A stretch of 64,000 nt of DNA from NCBI RefSeq assembly GCF_000691805.2, contig NZ_DF820489.1, positions 84,612-148,611 on the forward strand, written 5' to 3'. The notes beneath the pieces were generated by a model, which saw nothing but the letters and a program-made list of their open reading frames with translations, made no database searches and was not told where the DNA came from. The number at the start of each line of letters is the position of its first letter. Positions within the stretch are counted from its first letter, which is position 1. The DNA comes from Weissella oryzae SG25. Its GTDB lineage: Bacteria; Bacillota; Bacilli; Lactobacillales; Lactobacillaceae. The position numbers and the translations under genes are program-made. Shown here in pieces: positions 25,427 through 34,909 of this stretch.

Positions 25427-26512
25427 TTATAAAGCGGGAACAGTGCTTATAACGGTATGCAGTCCACCACCACCACTCAAGAATTCACGAGCTGGTAGCG
25501 TCAACACCTCACGTTCAGGATATAAAGCTTGTAGCTGTGTCTTAGCAATGTCATCTTGTGGATCATCAAAACTTGGCATAATAATTACCTTAGTAAAGGT
25601 CAGGTAATTAACATAGGTTGCCGTTAGCCGTTGACCTGCAATCCTGGGCAGACGACCATTAATTGGATCAACTCCATTGGCCTCCTCAACGGTTAAGTAT
25701 TGCGGGCTAGGGATTTGCATTTTATGAATTTCTAATTTACGTCCTTTAGCATCTACAGCCTTCCTTAAAATTTCGTAGGCTTGGTGACTAATGGCATACT
25801 GTGGGTCAGCTGGATCATCGGTCCAAGTGAGCACAATTTTCCCCGGTGCTACATAATTAAGCATATTATCAACATCACCACCGGTTTCATCCATAAAGTA
25901 ACCTTCTGGTAGCCAAATTACCCGTTTAATGCCAAAGTATTTTGCAAAAAGGGCCTCAACTTGTTCTTTGCTGGCATTAAGGTTGCGTCCTTCAGATAAC
26001 ACAACTTCTTCGGTTGTAATTAAAGTCCCCTCGCCATCAGTCACAATGGCACAGCCTTCAAGGATAAATTTATTTCTAAGGTAATCCAGTCGCTGCAAAT
26101 CAAGCAACTTTTGAGCAACTAAAGCATCTTGGTCCCAAGGGAAATAAAGGCCATCTAGTAGCCCTCCCCAGGCATTAAAAGCAAAATCAACGCCATATAA
26201 AGTCTGATTATTTTCAACGTAAAATGGGCCAATATCTTTGAGCCAGATGTCATCAAAACTCATTTCAACTACCCGCATCTTTTGGGCTAATTGAGCCTGC
26301 GCATTTTGATATTGTCCGCGTGAAACTAACATCGTAACTGGCTGATAACGAGCAATTAATTCAGCCAGTTGGCGGAACATCTTTTGCGCTGGTTTCCCTG
26401 CATTCCGCCAATTATCACGGCGCTCAGGCCAAGCAATGTAACTTTCCTTGGTTGGTTCAAATTCCGCCACTAAACGATACCCTGCGTCTTGTGGCTTATC
26501 TGTAAGTTGCAT
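25427..26512 (-). CDS. aguA2: agmatine deiminase paralogue lacking catalytic His and Cys
   Basis: 361 residues, the pentein fold of agmatine deiminase with the family framework throughout ([38 protein letters not shown]). Against the active paralogue next to it, HVDN has become DVDN and the nucleophile Cys of GGGNIHC is Thr (GGGGLHTV). Asp of WLKDIGP and Glu of ILEG remain. It should therefore not hydrolyse agmatine; a regulatory or structural role, or a partner subunit, is possible. The ORF is intact, so it is under selection or recently changed. Confidence 0.88.
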   Translation of the reverse strand: MQLTDKPQDAGYRLVAEFEPTKESYIAWPERRDNWRNAGKPAQKMFRQLAELIARYQPVTMLVSRGQYQNAQAQLAQKMRVVEMSFDDIWLKDIGPFYVENNQTLYGVDFAFNAWGGLLDGLYFPWDQDALVAQKLLDLQRLDYLRNKFILEGCAIVTDGEGTLITTEEVVLSEGRNLNASKEQVEALFAKYFGIKRVIWLPEGYFMDETGGDVDNMLNYVAPGKIVLTWTDDPADPQYAISHQAYEILRKAVDAKGRKLEIHKMQIPSPQYLTVEEANGVDPINGRLPRIAGQRLTATYVNYLTFTKVIIMPSFDDPQDDIAKTQLQALYPEREVLTLPAREFLSGGGGLHTVISTVPAL

Positions 26513-26552
26513 ATTTATCCTACTCTCAACATTAATTTTTATACAGCAAAAG

Positions 26553-26582
26553 GGAGGTGACCAACTAGTGATCGCACTCCCA
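26553..26582 (-). terminator. hairpin between aguA1 and aguA2
   Basis: GGGAGTGC and the complementary CACCTCCC form an imperfect stem followed by TTTT on the minus strand, a likely partial terminator lowering expression of aguA2 and rpiR. Confidence 0.55.
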
Positions 26583-26595
26583 ATTATTTTACAAC

Positions 26596-27690
26596 TTAAT
26601 TCTGTGGTACTTGTTGCGTAATGCAGTGAATATTTCCACCACCAAGTAGAATTTCACGCGCCGGTACACCAACAATCTTACGATCTGGATACAAAGTTTG
26701 TAGCTTTTCTGCAGCCTTTTGATCCATAGGGTCGCCAAAGGTTGGATAGATAATACCACCATTAGCAGTGTAGTAATTAACGTACGAAGCGGCCAAACGC
26801 TCATCCTCTGTTCGTGGCTGACTGCCTTCAATTACATCAACACCCTCACTCTCTTCTTTGTTAATCAAAACTGGCTTGGGCAGATAGATCTTTTCAACTT
26901 GAATCTTACGTCCCTTAGCATCGGTCGCATGCTCAAGAATCTCTAGATTCTCTTGTGAAATTTCGTATTGTGGATCATTCTCATCATCAGTCCAGGCTAA
27001 TGCAACAACCCCTGGCTTAACGAAGTTAGCAATATTATCCACATGCCCATTGGTTTCATCCAAGTAAATCCCCCGCTTCAACCAGATAATCTTTTCAAGG
27101 TTAAGGTGTTCTTTCAAAACCTCTTCGATCTGTTCCTTAGAAAGCTGAGCATTACGACCATCTGATAGTAAACACTCTTCAGTTGTAATCAAGGTTCCCT
27201 CACCGTCAACATGAATCGAACCACCTTCAAGAATAAAATCATCTAAACGATAACGGTCTACCTGCTCCAATTCACTCATCTTTGCAGCAACTCGATCGTC
27301 TTTATCCCAAGGGAAGTATAGTCCGTCAACTAAGCCACCCCAAGCATTAAAGGTCCAATCAACCGCCCGTAAGTCACCCGCATCATTTTTCACAAATGTT
27401 GCCCCTGAATCACGCACCCAAGAATCATTATTTGAAATTTCAACGACACTAACCTCAGCTGGAAGCATGTTACGTGCATTTTGATACTGCTCGTCGCTAA
27501 CGCCAACCGTAACATGTTCAAATTCACTGATTGCCTTGGCAACATTTACAAAAACTTTTTGGGCAGGCTTGGCTCCATTACGCCAATTGTCAGTCCGCTC
27601 GGGCCATAAAATGTAAACACCCTTGTGAGCTTCAAACTCACCTGGCATCCGAAAACCATCTTTTTTAGGAGTTGAATGTAACGTCTTCAT
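26596..27690 (-). CDS. aguA: agmatine deiminase
   Basis: Converts agmatine to N-carbamoylputrescine and ammonia. 364 residues with all catalytic positions: Asp in WVRDSG, Glu in [14 protein letters not shown], His/Asp in ETNGHVDN and the nucleophile Cys in [11 protein letters not shown] at the C-terminus. The frame is open upstream, but GAGG before the ATG at 27690 and alignment of the N-terminus ([13 protein letters not shown]) fix the start. Part of aguB-aguD-aguA1-aguA2. Confidence 0.95.
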   Translation of the reverse strand: MKTLHSTPKKDGFRMPGEFEAHKGVYILWPERTDNWRNGAKPAQKVFVNVAKAISEFEHVTVGVSDEQYQNARNMLPAEVSVVEISNNDSWVRDSGATFVKNDAGDLRAVDWTFNAWGGLVDGLYFPWDKDDRVAAKMSELEQVDRYRLDDFILEGGSIHVDGEGTLITTEECLLSDGRNAQLSKEQIEEVLKEHLNLEKIIWLKRGIYLDETNGHVDNIANFVKPGVVALAWTDDENDPQYEISQENLEILEHATDAKGRKIQVEKIYLPKPVLINKEESEGVDVIEGSQPRTEDERLAASYVNYYTANGGIIYPTFGDPMDQKAAEKLQTLYPDRKIVGVPAREILLGGGNIHCITQQVPQN

Positions 27691-27700
27691 TTTTCTTTCC

Positions 27701-29053
27701 TCACTTCTTTTTTTCAGCCATTCTAACAACAACTTCACCAATGCCAAATGTGATAATTGCGCCAACTAAAATTGGTAACTTTGTTGATAATTCTGCTGGT
27801 GCAGTGCTGAATGGTACTGCTGTTAAGATAATCGTAAATATCAAGAGTACTTCTGGCACCCAAGTCATTAAGTTAATCATTACCTTACCACCTGGTACTT
27901 TAAAAGGTCGCTCAGTGGTGGCATCACTTTGGCGAAGCTTCCAAAAGGCTGGAAACATCATCGTATATGATACCAAAAGGGCAATAACGTTCAATGAGAA
28001 AAAGGCCCAGAAAATATCAGGATTTGGAATAAACGGTGCCACAATTACTAATACGGTTGCGACAATTCCGTTCAAAATCCCCGTACCGACTGGCATCCCA
28101 TTTTTGTCCTCATGACCATAGATTGCTGGTAGTGCATGATCCTTTGCTGCATAATTGGCAACATAGTTGACCCCCAAAGCCCAAGAGATCAATTCTGAAG
28201 CTAAAGCGTACATAAACAAAATTCCAATCAAAATTACAAACCAATTCATCCGACCAACTAACATTATAAAGCTATCAATCAAACCACTTGAAGCCTGCAA
28301 TTTAGCTGTTGGAATTGCCACACTCATACCAAAGGAAGCAATTAAATAGAAGACGGTAATTAACAAACCACCATAAACAATTGCTTTTGGTATCTGCCGC
28401 TTGGGGTCATCCATATCATCTGCCATCGTGGCGACAACTTCAAAGCCTAAGAAGTTAAAGATAATGACTGACAAATTACTCATTGAACTCAAATTCATTG
28501 ATGGCAACAAATTATGTGGTGCAAAGCTATTAGCAACCCCCTTAGTTATAGCGGTATAGATTCCTAGCACCGCTAAGGCAACAATCATCAAAATCTTACT
28601 AAAGGCCGCCAGATTCATAATCCACTTACTCTCAGAAACAGGCCGGTTACCAACCAAAACGGTAAACCAGACGAACAGTAGTTGAATTAGGACATTTTCC
28701 AGGGTTGTAAGATGTAAACCAAAAATTTGTTCGCCCACTTGGACGAATAGTACTGCAAGGGAAGCTACCCAGATTGGATAGTTGACCCAGTAGCTCCAAG
28801 CCAAGCGACCACCCCAACGGGACCCAAAGGCCTGCTTAACCCAATCATATAAACCACCATCACCGGCGTATGTTGTCCCTAATTCGGCAGAAATTAATCC
28901 ATACGGAATAAAGAACAACAACAATAGGAACATCCACCAAAAGAACTGTTGGACACCGATTGCGGCTGCTGGGGCCACAGAATCAACAACCATGACGACA
29001 ACAACTGACATTAATACGGCGTCGAACAAGCGAAACTTTTTCTTGCCTGTCAT
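27701..29053 (-). CDS. aguD: agmatine/putrescine antiporter (APC family)
   Basis: 450 residues, about 12 TM helices, APC superfamily with the N-terminal motif [21 protein letters not shown] and the Glu-rich half-helix [20 protein letters not shown]. By position between aguB and aguA it should exchange external agmatine for putrescine. GGAG lies 6 nt before the ATG at 29053. Confidence 0.9.
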   Translation of the reverse strand: MTGKKKFRLFDAVLMSVVVVMVVDSVAPAAAIGVQQFFWWMFLLLLFFIPYGLISAELGTTYAGDGGLYDWVKQAFGSRWGGRLAWSYWVNYPIWVASLAVLFVQVGEQIFGLHLTTLENVLIQLLFVWFTVLVGNRPVSESKWIMNLAAFSKILMIVALAVLGIYTAITKGVANSFAPHNLLPSMNLSSMSNLSVIIFNFLGFEVVATMADDMDDPKRQIPKAIVYGGLLITVFYLIASFGMSVAIPTAKLQASSGLIDSFIMLVGRMNWFVILIGILFMYALASELISWALGVNYVANYAAKDHALPAIYGHEDKNGMPVGTGILNGIVATVLVIVAPFIPNPDIFWAFFSLNVIALLVSYTMMFPAFWKLRQSDATTERPFKVPGGKVMINLMTWVPEVLLIFTIILTAVPFSTAPAELSTKLPILVGAIITFGIGEVVVRMAEKKK

Positions 29054-29082
29054 GTTTTTCTCCAATCTACTCCCAAAAAGTT

Positions 29083-30102
29083 TTAGCCGATTTGGTTAGC
29101 TAACATTGTATCAATTTCACTTTGATACTTGGCAGCAGTTTCTTCATCGGCTTCTTTCATCAAAGGATTTAAGAGATAAACAAAGATTGCGCGCATTGCC
29201 GTCTTACGGTTTTCAGCTTCATCCCAAACAATTGAATAGTCTGAATCAATAACTTCATCGGTAACTTCTTCATTACGGGTTGCTGGCAAGCAGTGCATAA
29301 ACTTAACGTGGTCTGAGGCTTTAGCAACAAGCTCTGCATTAACCTGATACTTTGGATAGAAAATACCCATCCGCTCTTCTTCTGAAAGCTCAGCCTCATA
29401 CAAACCATACCAAACATCAGTATAGATGAAATCAGCATCCTTCATTGCTTCATCAGCATCTTCAGTAACTAAGACGCTACCACCGGATAACTCAGCGTTT
29501 TTACGCCCGATTTCAAGTGACTCTTCTGGAATTTGGAAGCCCTTAGGTCCAAATTGCACAAAATCCATGCCCATCTTAGTTGCAATGAACATCAAGGAAA
29601 CGCAGACTTGAGTTGCATCACCAACGAAAACAACCTTGGCGTCGCTCAACTTCTTACCAGCAGGTAGATGCTCCGTCATGGTGATAATGTCACCTAATTC
29701 TTGAGTTGGGTGGTTGTAATCACTCATAAAGTTGACAACTGGCACCTTAGCATACTTTGCCACGTCCGCGACCGTCTTATGACGCTCAACACGCGCTCCA
29801 ACAATGTCTAAAATCCGTCCCAAAACTTGAGATGTATCTTCGATTGACTCATGGCCACCCAATTGAATTTGGCCAGGTGCAAGATATTGGGCATGACCAC
29901 CTAATTCTGTCATTGCTGCCTCAGCTGATGTCCGAGTACGAGTTGATGATTGTTCAAAAACCATCCCTAATGTCTTGTTCTTCAAAAGTTGTGGATAATA
30001 ACCATGCTTGATTGAATCTTTTAGCTTTAAAGCAAGGTCAATCATATATTGCATTTCTGCCTGAGTAAAATTATTAGTATCAATGTAATCACGCTTAGTC
30101 AT
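29083..30102 (-). CDS. aguB: putrescine carbamoyltransferase
   Basis: 339 residues. It splits N-carbamoylputrescine with phosphate into putrescine and carbamoyl phosphate. Carbamoyl-phosphate site STRTR at residues 54-58, HPTQ, and substrate loop MHCLPATR. The C-terminal helical extension typical of this enzyme versus ornithine carbamoyltransferase is present ([20 protein letters not shown]). GGAGG precedes the ATG. First gene of the operon. The carbamate kinase (aguC) that would yield ATP is not in the window. Confidence 0.94.
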   Translation of the reverse strand: MTKRDYIDTNNFTQAEMQYMIDLALKLKDSIKHGYYPQLLKNKTLGMVFEQSSTRTRTSAEAAMTELGGHAQYLAPGQIQLGGHESIEDTSQVLGRILDIVGARVERHKTVADVAKYAKVPVVNFMSDYNHPTQELGDIITMTEHLPAGKKLSDAKVVFVGDATQVCVSLMFIATKMGMDFVQFGPKGFQIPEESLEIGRKNAELSGGSVLVTEDADEAMKDADFIYTDVWYGLYEAELSEEERMGIFYPKYQVNAELVAKASDHVKFMHCLPATRNEEVTDEVIDSDYSIVWDEAENRKTAMRAIFVYLLNPLMKEADEETAAKYQSEIDTMLANQIG

Positions 30103-30159
30103 GGTGATTTCCTCCTGAATATTTATTACTTTTTCAGGTTATAGCAATTTTTACTTTTT

Positions 30160-30174
30160 AGAAAGCGTTTTCAT
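30160..30174 (-). promoter_or_regulatory. cre site upstream of aguB
   Basis: ATGAAAACGCTTTCT on the minus strand fits the full cre consensus WTGNAANCGNWNNCW, 58 bp upstream of the aguB start. This predicts CcpA repression of the agmatine pathway by sugar. Confidence 0.75.
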
Positions 30175-30302
30175 AGCCGTTGTAAAAGCGTTAACTGATA
30201 TGAACTTTGTTACATTTGACGAAACATGTGCCAAATTAATCGCCCACGACCAAACTACTATACATTTAATTCATATAATATGCATAATTATTTGATTAAA
30301 TC

Positions 30303-30346
30303 AAAAATGGTGCTGAGATTACTAAACATCCCAGCACCATTTTTCA
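30303..30346. terminator. terminator after tyrS
   Basis: AAATGGTGCTG and CAGCACCATTT with A/T tracts on both sides, downstream of tyrS on the minus strand. The rest of the gap to aguB shows only the cre site and AT-rich promoter sequence. Confidence 0.85.
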
Positions 30347-30361
30347 GATTACTCTGTCTTA

Positions 30362-31624
30362 CTATTTTGCAATCACACCGATTGCCCACTTCTTTTTTCC
30401 ACGCTTTACAATGACATATTCACCATCGAACTTATCTGCTGGGTTAATCTGCGCGCTTTCGTCCTTAATTTGTTCACCATTAACCCGAATTGCGCCACTA
30501 GTTACCGCTTCGCGTGCTCGTGTCTTAGAGCTTTCTAGACCAGCTGCCACCACTAAATCAAGTAAGCCAAGCTCACTTGCTGCTAAGGTAAAAGTTGGTA
30601 CATTTCCAGCTAGACTAGCAACTTCGGCCGTCGTTAATTCAGCTACATCGGCATTACCGAATAAGACATTTGTAATTGTTTGTGCTAGTTGCAAAGCCGC
30701 CTTACCATGCACAAAAGTAGTCACCTCTTCTGCTAGCCGCTTTTGCGCCCGACGCTCAGCCGCATTTTCGGCCAAATCAGCCATCAAATCAGCAATTTCG
30801 TCTTGTGATAAGAAGGTAAAGTATTTCAACATCTTCTCGACATCACTATCAGCTGTGTTCAACCAGAATTGATAAAATTCAAATGGTGTCGTCTTTGCTG
30901 GATCAAGCCAAACTGCGCCACCTTCGGTCTTACCAAACTTTGTTCCGTCAGCCTTCAACAACAAAGGTACTGTCAAACCAAAGGCTGGTGCATCAGCGCC
31001 TTCTAATTTATGAATCAAATCGATTCCACTAGTGATATTTCCCCACTGATCTGAACCACCAACTTGTAGCCGGACATTTTCACGTTGCCAAAGTTCATGG
31101 AAATCAATCGCCTGCAAAATTTGATACGTAAACTCTGTAAAGGAAATTCCAGCTTCCAAACGTGAAGCAACGACATCTTTAGCCAACATCGTATTAACAG
31201 AAAAGAGCTTTCCATAATCACGCAAGACCTCTAACAAGCCCATTGAGCCAAGCCAGTCATAGTTATTAACAATCGCAAAACCATCTTCACCAAAAAGCTT
31301 TACCATTTGTTGGCGAATTTTTTCTTGGTTTGCCATGATTTGCTCGCGCGACAATAGTTTACGCTCATCCTTTTTACCAGAAGGGTCACCAATTGAACCA
31401 GTTCCACCACCCACAACAATCACGGGCTTTTGACCAGCTAATTGGAAACGCTTAAGAATCATGAAGGGAATTAAATGCCCAATATGCATTGAGTCGCCAG
31501 TTGGGTCGATACCAACGTAAACACCAATCTGTTCTTTAGTCATTTGTTCTTTTAGTCCATCGGCATCTGTCGTCTGGTTAATCGCACCACGCCAGGCCAA
31601 TTCTGCCAAAATATCTTTAGTCAT
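30362..31624 (-). CDS. tyrS: tyrosyl-tRNA synthetase
   Basis: 420 residues, class I synthetase charging tRNA-Tyr. HIGH box SMHIGHLIPF near residue 44, KMSKS variant KFGKTEGG near 229, and an S4 RNA-binding domain from about 350. GGAGG precedes the ATG at 31624. Controlled by the T-box leader upstream. Confidence 0.97.
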   Translation of the reverse strand: MTKDILAELAWRGAINQTTDADGLKEQMTKEQIGVYVGIDPTGDSMHIGHLIPFMILKRFQLAGQKPVIVVGGGTGSIGDPSGKKDERKLLSREQIMANQEKIRQQMVKLFGEDGFAIVNNYDWLGSMGLLEVLRDYGKLFSVNTMLAKDVVASRLEAGISFTEFTYQILQAIDFHELWQRENVRLQVGGSDQWGNITSGIDLIHKLEGADAPAFGLTVPLLLKADGTKFGKTEGGAVWLDPAKTTPFEFYQFWLNTADSDVEKMLKYFTFLSQDEIADLMADLAENAAERRAQKRLAEEVTTFVHGKAALQLAQTITNVLFGNADVAELTTAEVASLAGNVPTFTLAASELGLLDLVVAAGLESSKTRAREAVTSGAIRVNGEQIKDESAQINPADKFDGEYVIVKRGKKKWAIGVIAK

Positions 31625-31640
31625 TCTAAAATCCTCCATC

Positions 31641-31860
31641 AAAATAAAAAACGTCCCAATCATCACTGATTAGGACGTTCGTTCAACGCGGTACCACCTA
31701 AATTGCCGCTCTGCGAGTCAGCCACTTATCGTTTCTTATCGCGAAACCCACGTACAGTCAGCTACTTGGTTGTAATTCACACTTTGTCTTTGGCTAGCTC
31801 ACAACAACCGCTAACTCTCTGCCTGTCCAAACAAAGTCCTACTAATCCAAAACTGTATTT
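31641..31860 (-). promoter_or_regulatory. T-box riboswitch, tyrosine specific
   Basis: The conserved T-box AGGTGGTACCGCG (31703-31691) lies before a terminator ACGTCC..GGACGT with T-run (31641-31680). Stem I has the usual purine bulge and apical loop, and a specifier loop GAATTACA holding the Tyr codon UAC. Uncharged tRNA-Tyr binding lets tyrS be transcribed. Confidence 0.92.
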
Positions 31861-31926
31861 AATAATGTAAGTTTACCATAGTCCGCCAAGTTTGAAAGTT
31901 TTTATTTATAATAAAAAATCATTTAA

Positions 31927-32841
31927 CTAGTCAATGGTCTCAATTTTTTCAATCACTGCCTTGGGCTCAGCTTTACGTGAATCACGAAATAGATTAAAAG
32001 CTGTTAATAAGGCGATGCCGACAATGAAGTACGATAAAATCGTTACATCCACAAAGGTAACTAATTTTGCCGCAATCACTACCCCAATGACCCCACCAAT
32101 AACCATACCAGGTAAGCCCCGCCATTCAATCCGACCAGTCTTCACAAAATTAATGGCTGAGGTCATCATAATCATGGCTGCGTCCATCATCATAACTGGA
32201 AAGGCGATCAATGGATTAACCCCCATTAGCGAGAAGAAAATTAATTCAGGCGTGTAATTTCCCAAACCAATCGTCATTAATACACCCAACCCAAAATTAA
32301 CCGTTACCCCTAATAATAACCACCAACCATGCAGTCCATGTACGGCCATTGAATCACCCTGACCTGGATTGCTAATTAATTTTAGAAACATGAAAATGGC
32401 CGCTAAGGTTAGAGCAATCGACAACCAGCGCTGCATCTTACGAACTGGCCAGTTAGCTGTAATCCTTGCCCCAAAAGCTGCGCCAGTCATTGCGGCTAAA
32501 GTCATCGGAATCAACGTTGTTAATTCAATTTTGACAGCGGTCAGAAAAAGTAGTGCCTCCACAAAGACCGGAATCGCATGGGCGGCATTCATCGTACCTG
32601 GCAATTTACGATCATCATCTAAAAAATGTGACACTTTAAAGAGCGCCGTTGTTGTTGCAAAAGAACCAATTCCAAGTGTGTCACCAAAATCTGTAATTAA
32701 CCCAATCAAGAATCCCGGGACGAAACGAGTAGTGGTGCTAACTTTGGCCTTACGAATCTCGCGAATATACAAAGCTAGCATCCCAATGATGGCTATTATT
32801 AAAATTATTTGTAAACCATTCAAAACTAATCGTTCCGTCAT
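31927..32841 (-). CDS. TSUP (TauE/SafE) family membrane exporter
   Basis: 304 residues with about eight TM helices and the twin family repeats (GFLIGLITDFGDTLGIGSFA near the N-terminus; GGVIGVVIAAKLV late). The family moves sulfite, sulfoacetate or other small anions. GAGG precedes the ATG. It is monocistronic and its substrate is unknown. Confidence 0.85.
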   Translation of the reverse strand: MTERLVLNGLQIILIIAIIGMLALYIREIRKAKVSTTTRFVPGFLIGLITDFGDTLGIGSFATTTALFKVSHFLDDDRKLPGTMNAAHAIPVFVEALLFLTAVKIELTTLIPMTLAAMTGAAFGARITANWPVRKMQRWLSIALTLAAIFMFLKLISNPGQGDSMAVHGLHGWWLLLGVTVNFGLGVLMTIGLGNYTPELIFFSLMGVNPLIAFPVMMMDAAMIMMTSAINFVKTGRIEWRGLPGMVIGGVIGVVIAAKLVTFVDVTILSYFIVGIALLTAFNLFRDSRKAEPKAVIEKIETID

Positions 32842-32932
32842 AGAATCATCCTCATCTATTTAAATTATTTTCATTATGACTAGTAAGTCTACCAAAAAAC
32901 CTTAGCTCACGCTAGCTTTCTTGTAAAATTAA

Positions 32933-32968
32933 ATAAAAAAGTTCAACCGCAATAACAGTTGAACTTGC
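32933..32968 (-). terminator. terminator after the PAP2 gene
   Basis: AAGTTCAAC and GTTGAACTT arms, then T-run on the minus strand. Confidence 0.85.
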
Positions 32969-32978
32969 TATAAAGCAT

Positions 32979-33629
32979 TTATTTTAAGCGCGCCTGATAG
33001 CGAATAAAAGTTGGATAAGTTAGCATAAGTACGCCCACTGCTAAGATAAAGCCCCCAATCGTATCGCTTGGGTAATGGACACCCAATAAGACCCGTGAAA
33101 ACATCGTTAGCAAAATTAGACCCGCTGTTAAGCCACTGGCTAATACACGCTGTGTACTGGTCTTTAAATAAGGCCAAGCAATCATTAACAAGGCTAAGAA
33201 CAAAACAGTTGCAAAAACTGAATGACCGCTGGCAAAACTATTCCCCGGCTCATGTGCAAAGCTTGCTAGCCGATAAGTTTCTGGTCGGATCCGGCCAACA
33301 ATCAACTTAATAAGGGTATTACCTACAACCGCAATGAAGATATTAATAGCCAGCCAGATGGCAGCTGCTCGCTGCTTAAAGCCAAAATATAAACCGCCAA
33401 TGATTAACACACCAACAATTAAGCCGCCTGCATCACCTAAAAACTTAGCGATTATGGTTGCGATACTAACTAACCAAGCTTGATTTTGCAAAGCAGCCGC
33501 AAACTTTTGAATTCCCGGATCAATGCCGGGAATTGGTCCATGCGTATAATTCAATTTAACTAATACTGCTAAAATCAGAAATAAACCTAGCATTAGGCTA
33601 CCAACTATATAAAACCCTTGTCGTTTCAT
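32979..33629 (-). CDS. PAP2-family membrane phosphatase
   Basis: 216 residues, six TM helices. The three phosphatase motifs are KLIVGRIRP, SFASGHS and SRVLLGVHYPSD. Such proteins dephosphorylate undecaprenyl pyrophosphate or phosphatidylglycerol phosphate at the outer membrane face. A structured RNA of about 300 nt with its own terminator lies just upstream on the same strand. Confidence 0.9.
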   Translation of the reverse strand: MKRQGFYIVGSLMLGLFLILAVLVKLNYTHGPIPGIDPGIQKFAAALQNQAWLVSIATIIAKFLGDAGGLIVGVLIIGGLYFGFKQRAAAIWLAINIFIAVVGNTLIKLIVGRIRPETYRLASFAHEPGNSFASGHSVFATVLFLALLMIAWPYLKTSTQRVLASGLTAGLILLTMFSRVLLGVHYPSDTIGGFILAVGVLMLTYPTFIRYQARLK

Positions 33630-33708
33630 TTTAAGCCCTCTAATCTCTTTATATATTTTAATTCTAGCCAGTTATTATAGGTTTTACATGAATTTTTGCT
33701 GAATAAGT

Positions 33709-34012
33709 TAAAAAAAGGCCTGTCTCACTAAATGAGCGTAGGCCTTTTGTATTACCGTACTCCACCAAGTGCACAGCAATTTTTCACCATAAATTAGTTA
33801 GGCACCACCCTAACCAATCATCCCATATATCAGGACCATCCAATTCCTGATATATTCACTAAAAGCCACTTGGCTCCTAGCTTTTTCCTCCAAGCGAGTT
33901 AATCATAAAAACTAACTCGCGATTGTTGGACAGCAGGGCATTGCACCCTCCATAAAGGCAATCCTAGGACACCACTCCTTGACTAACTGCATCCCCAACA
34001 ATCAGATTTATT
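33709..34012 (-). ncRNA. candidate structured non-coding RNA, class unknown
   Basis: About 300 nt with no coding frame but at least six helices, read on the minus strand. They are: GATTGTTGG/CCAACAATC (33995-34003 with 33921-33929) closing a domain with small hairpins; GCGAGTTA/TAACTCGC (33894-33920); AGCC/GGCT; an 11-bp stem ATATATCAGGA/TCCTGATATAT (33825-33855); TTGGTTAGG/CCTAACTAA (33794-33817), whose G-U pair exists only on this strand; and a terminator GGCC..GGCC with T7. A TACAAT box lies just upstream. It lacks RNase P, tmRNA, SRP and T-box signatures. Confidence 0.6.
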
Positions 34013-34022
34013 GTACCATAAA

Positions 34023-34703
34023 TTAATTAAGGATGACTTTAATTTCCATTGCTGGGTTAAGTCCATATTCTTTAGCAAAATCAGTATCCACACTGCCGAT
34101 TAGAGGAGCATCAGTAATCATTGGCAACTGTTCTGCTTGCAAACCTGAGACAGCCAGAGCTTGCCGATCCCAAGTGCCAGTTGCCTGATTGTAAAAACCT
34201 GTCCACTTGGCTTCATCCCGACTAATCACGGTTTGTTTCAATAATTTTAGCGCAAAATAACCAGCTAAACTTACATATTGTGTTGTTTGTGCATATAATG
34301 CTGGCTGTTCGTTCTTATATTGTAAGGTCAAAATCAAAGGCGTTAAGTCGTCAAATTCAATTCCATCCTTACGCTCTAGTTGCCCCCCAATACCGTTCAT
34401 CTTTAAAGCTGATAAATATTTTGTAGCTACTGGCTTACCATAGAAGTTCGTTGCTAACAAAGCATCCTGTTGATTCAGCGCTAACCAATGTTTAAACAAA
34501 TGAAATTCAACCGAATCAATTTGATCATCAGGTAAAAGATGTTCTTGTTTAACTACTACAAGTTCTTCAATTAAACGAGCAAAGATTTCTGCAGTATTGT
34601 TAGTTACTAAGCTAACTGTCCATTCTTTAATCCTTTGTTGTTCATCTGACAAAGTTGCTTGATAGACCGTATTTGTAACTTCAAAATTCAGTTTGTAATT
34701 CAT
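34023..34703 (-). CDS. degenerate N-terminal half of an FGGY carbohydrate kinase
   Basis: 226 residues. The second half reads like the N-terminal domain of gluconate/xylulose kinases (YVSLAGYFALKLL, KWTGFYNQATGTWDRQAL, LPMITDAPLIGSVDT, FAKEYGLN) and ends where the ATPase domain would start. The first half follows the FGGY order loosely, but the WxDxR motif with the sugar-binding acid is gone, and the ATP-binding half is missing altogether. The ORF is intact with a good SD (GAGGG). It lies by gnd, as a gluconate kinase would. Family match is my reading, not certain. Confidence 0.6.
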   Translation of the reverse strand: MNYKLNFEVTNTVYQATLSDEQQRIKEWTVSLVTNNTAEIFARLIEELVVVKQEHLLPDDQIDSVEFHLFKHWLALNQQDALLATNFYGKPVATKYLSALKMNGIGGQLERKDGIEFDDLTPLILTLQYKNEQPALYAQTTQYVSLAGYFALKLLKQTVISRDEAKWTGFYNQATGTWDRQALAVSGLQAEQLPMITDAPLIGSVDTDFAKEYGLNPAMEIKVILN

Positions 34704-34807
34704 GACCTAACCCTCACTCATTGTTCTGTCTTTCATTTTAGCATAGGGACTTAGTAGAAAAGTAGCTTCACTTAATTTTAATGAATTATTTTTACCTTAT
34801 AGCGAGC

Positions 34808-34843
34808 AAAAAGGCCACCTAATCCGAGGACTAGGTAGCCTTT
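34808..34843 (-). terminator. terminator after the short gnd gene
   Basis: AAGGCTACCTA and TTAGGTGGCCTT arms with T5 on the minus strand. Confidence 0.8.
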
Positions 34844-34909
34844 ATAATTCAAACCAAAATACAACACTCTTTCACGATGTCAATTATGGCTTAATACTAT
34901 ATTTATAGA

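Noticed and set aside
30181..30197. Second cre site before aguB
   Set aside because: AGTTAACGCTTTTAC has the central CG but misses the flanking positions of the consensus.
33709..34012. RNase P RNA, tmRNA or SRP RNA
   Set aside because: The GAGGAAAGUCC core of RNase P, tRNA-like ends with a tag frame, and the SRP loop sequences are all absent. A T-box was considered for AGGGTGGTGCC, but this lies in a simple hairpin and no specifier stem fits.
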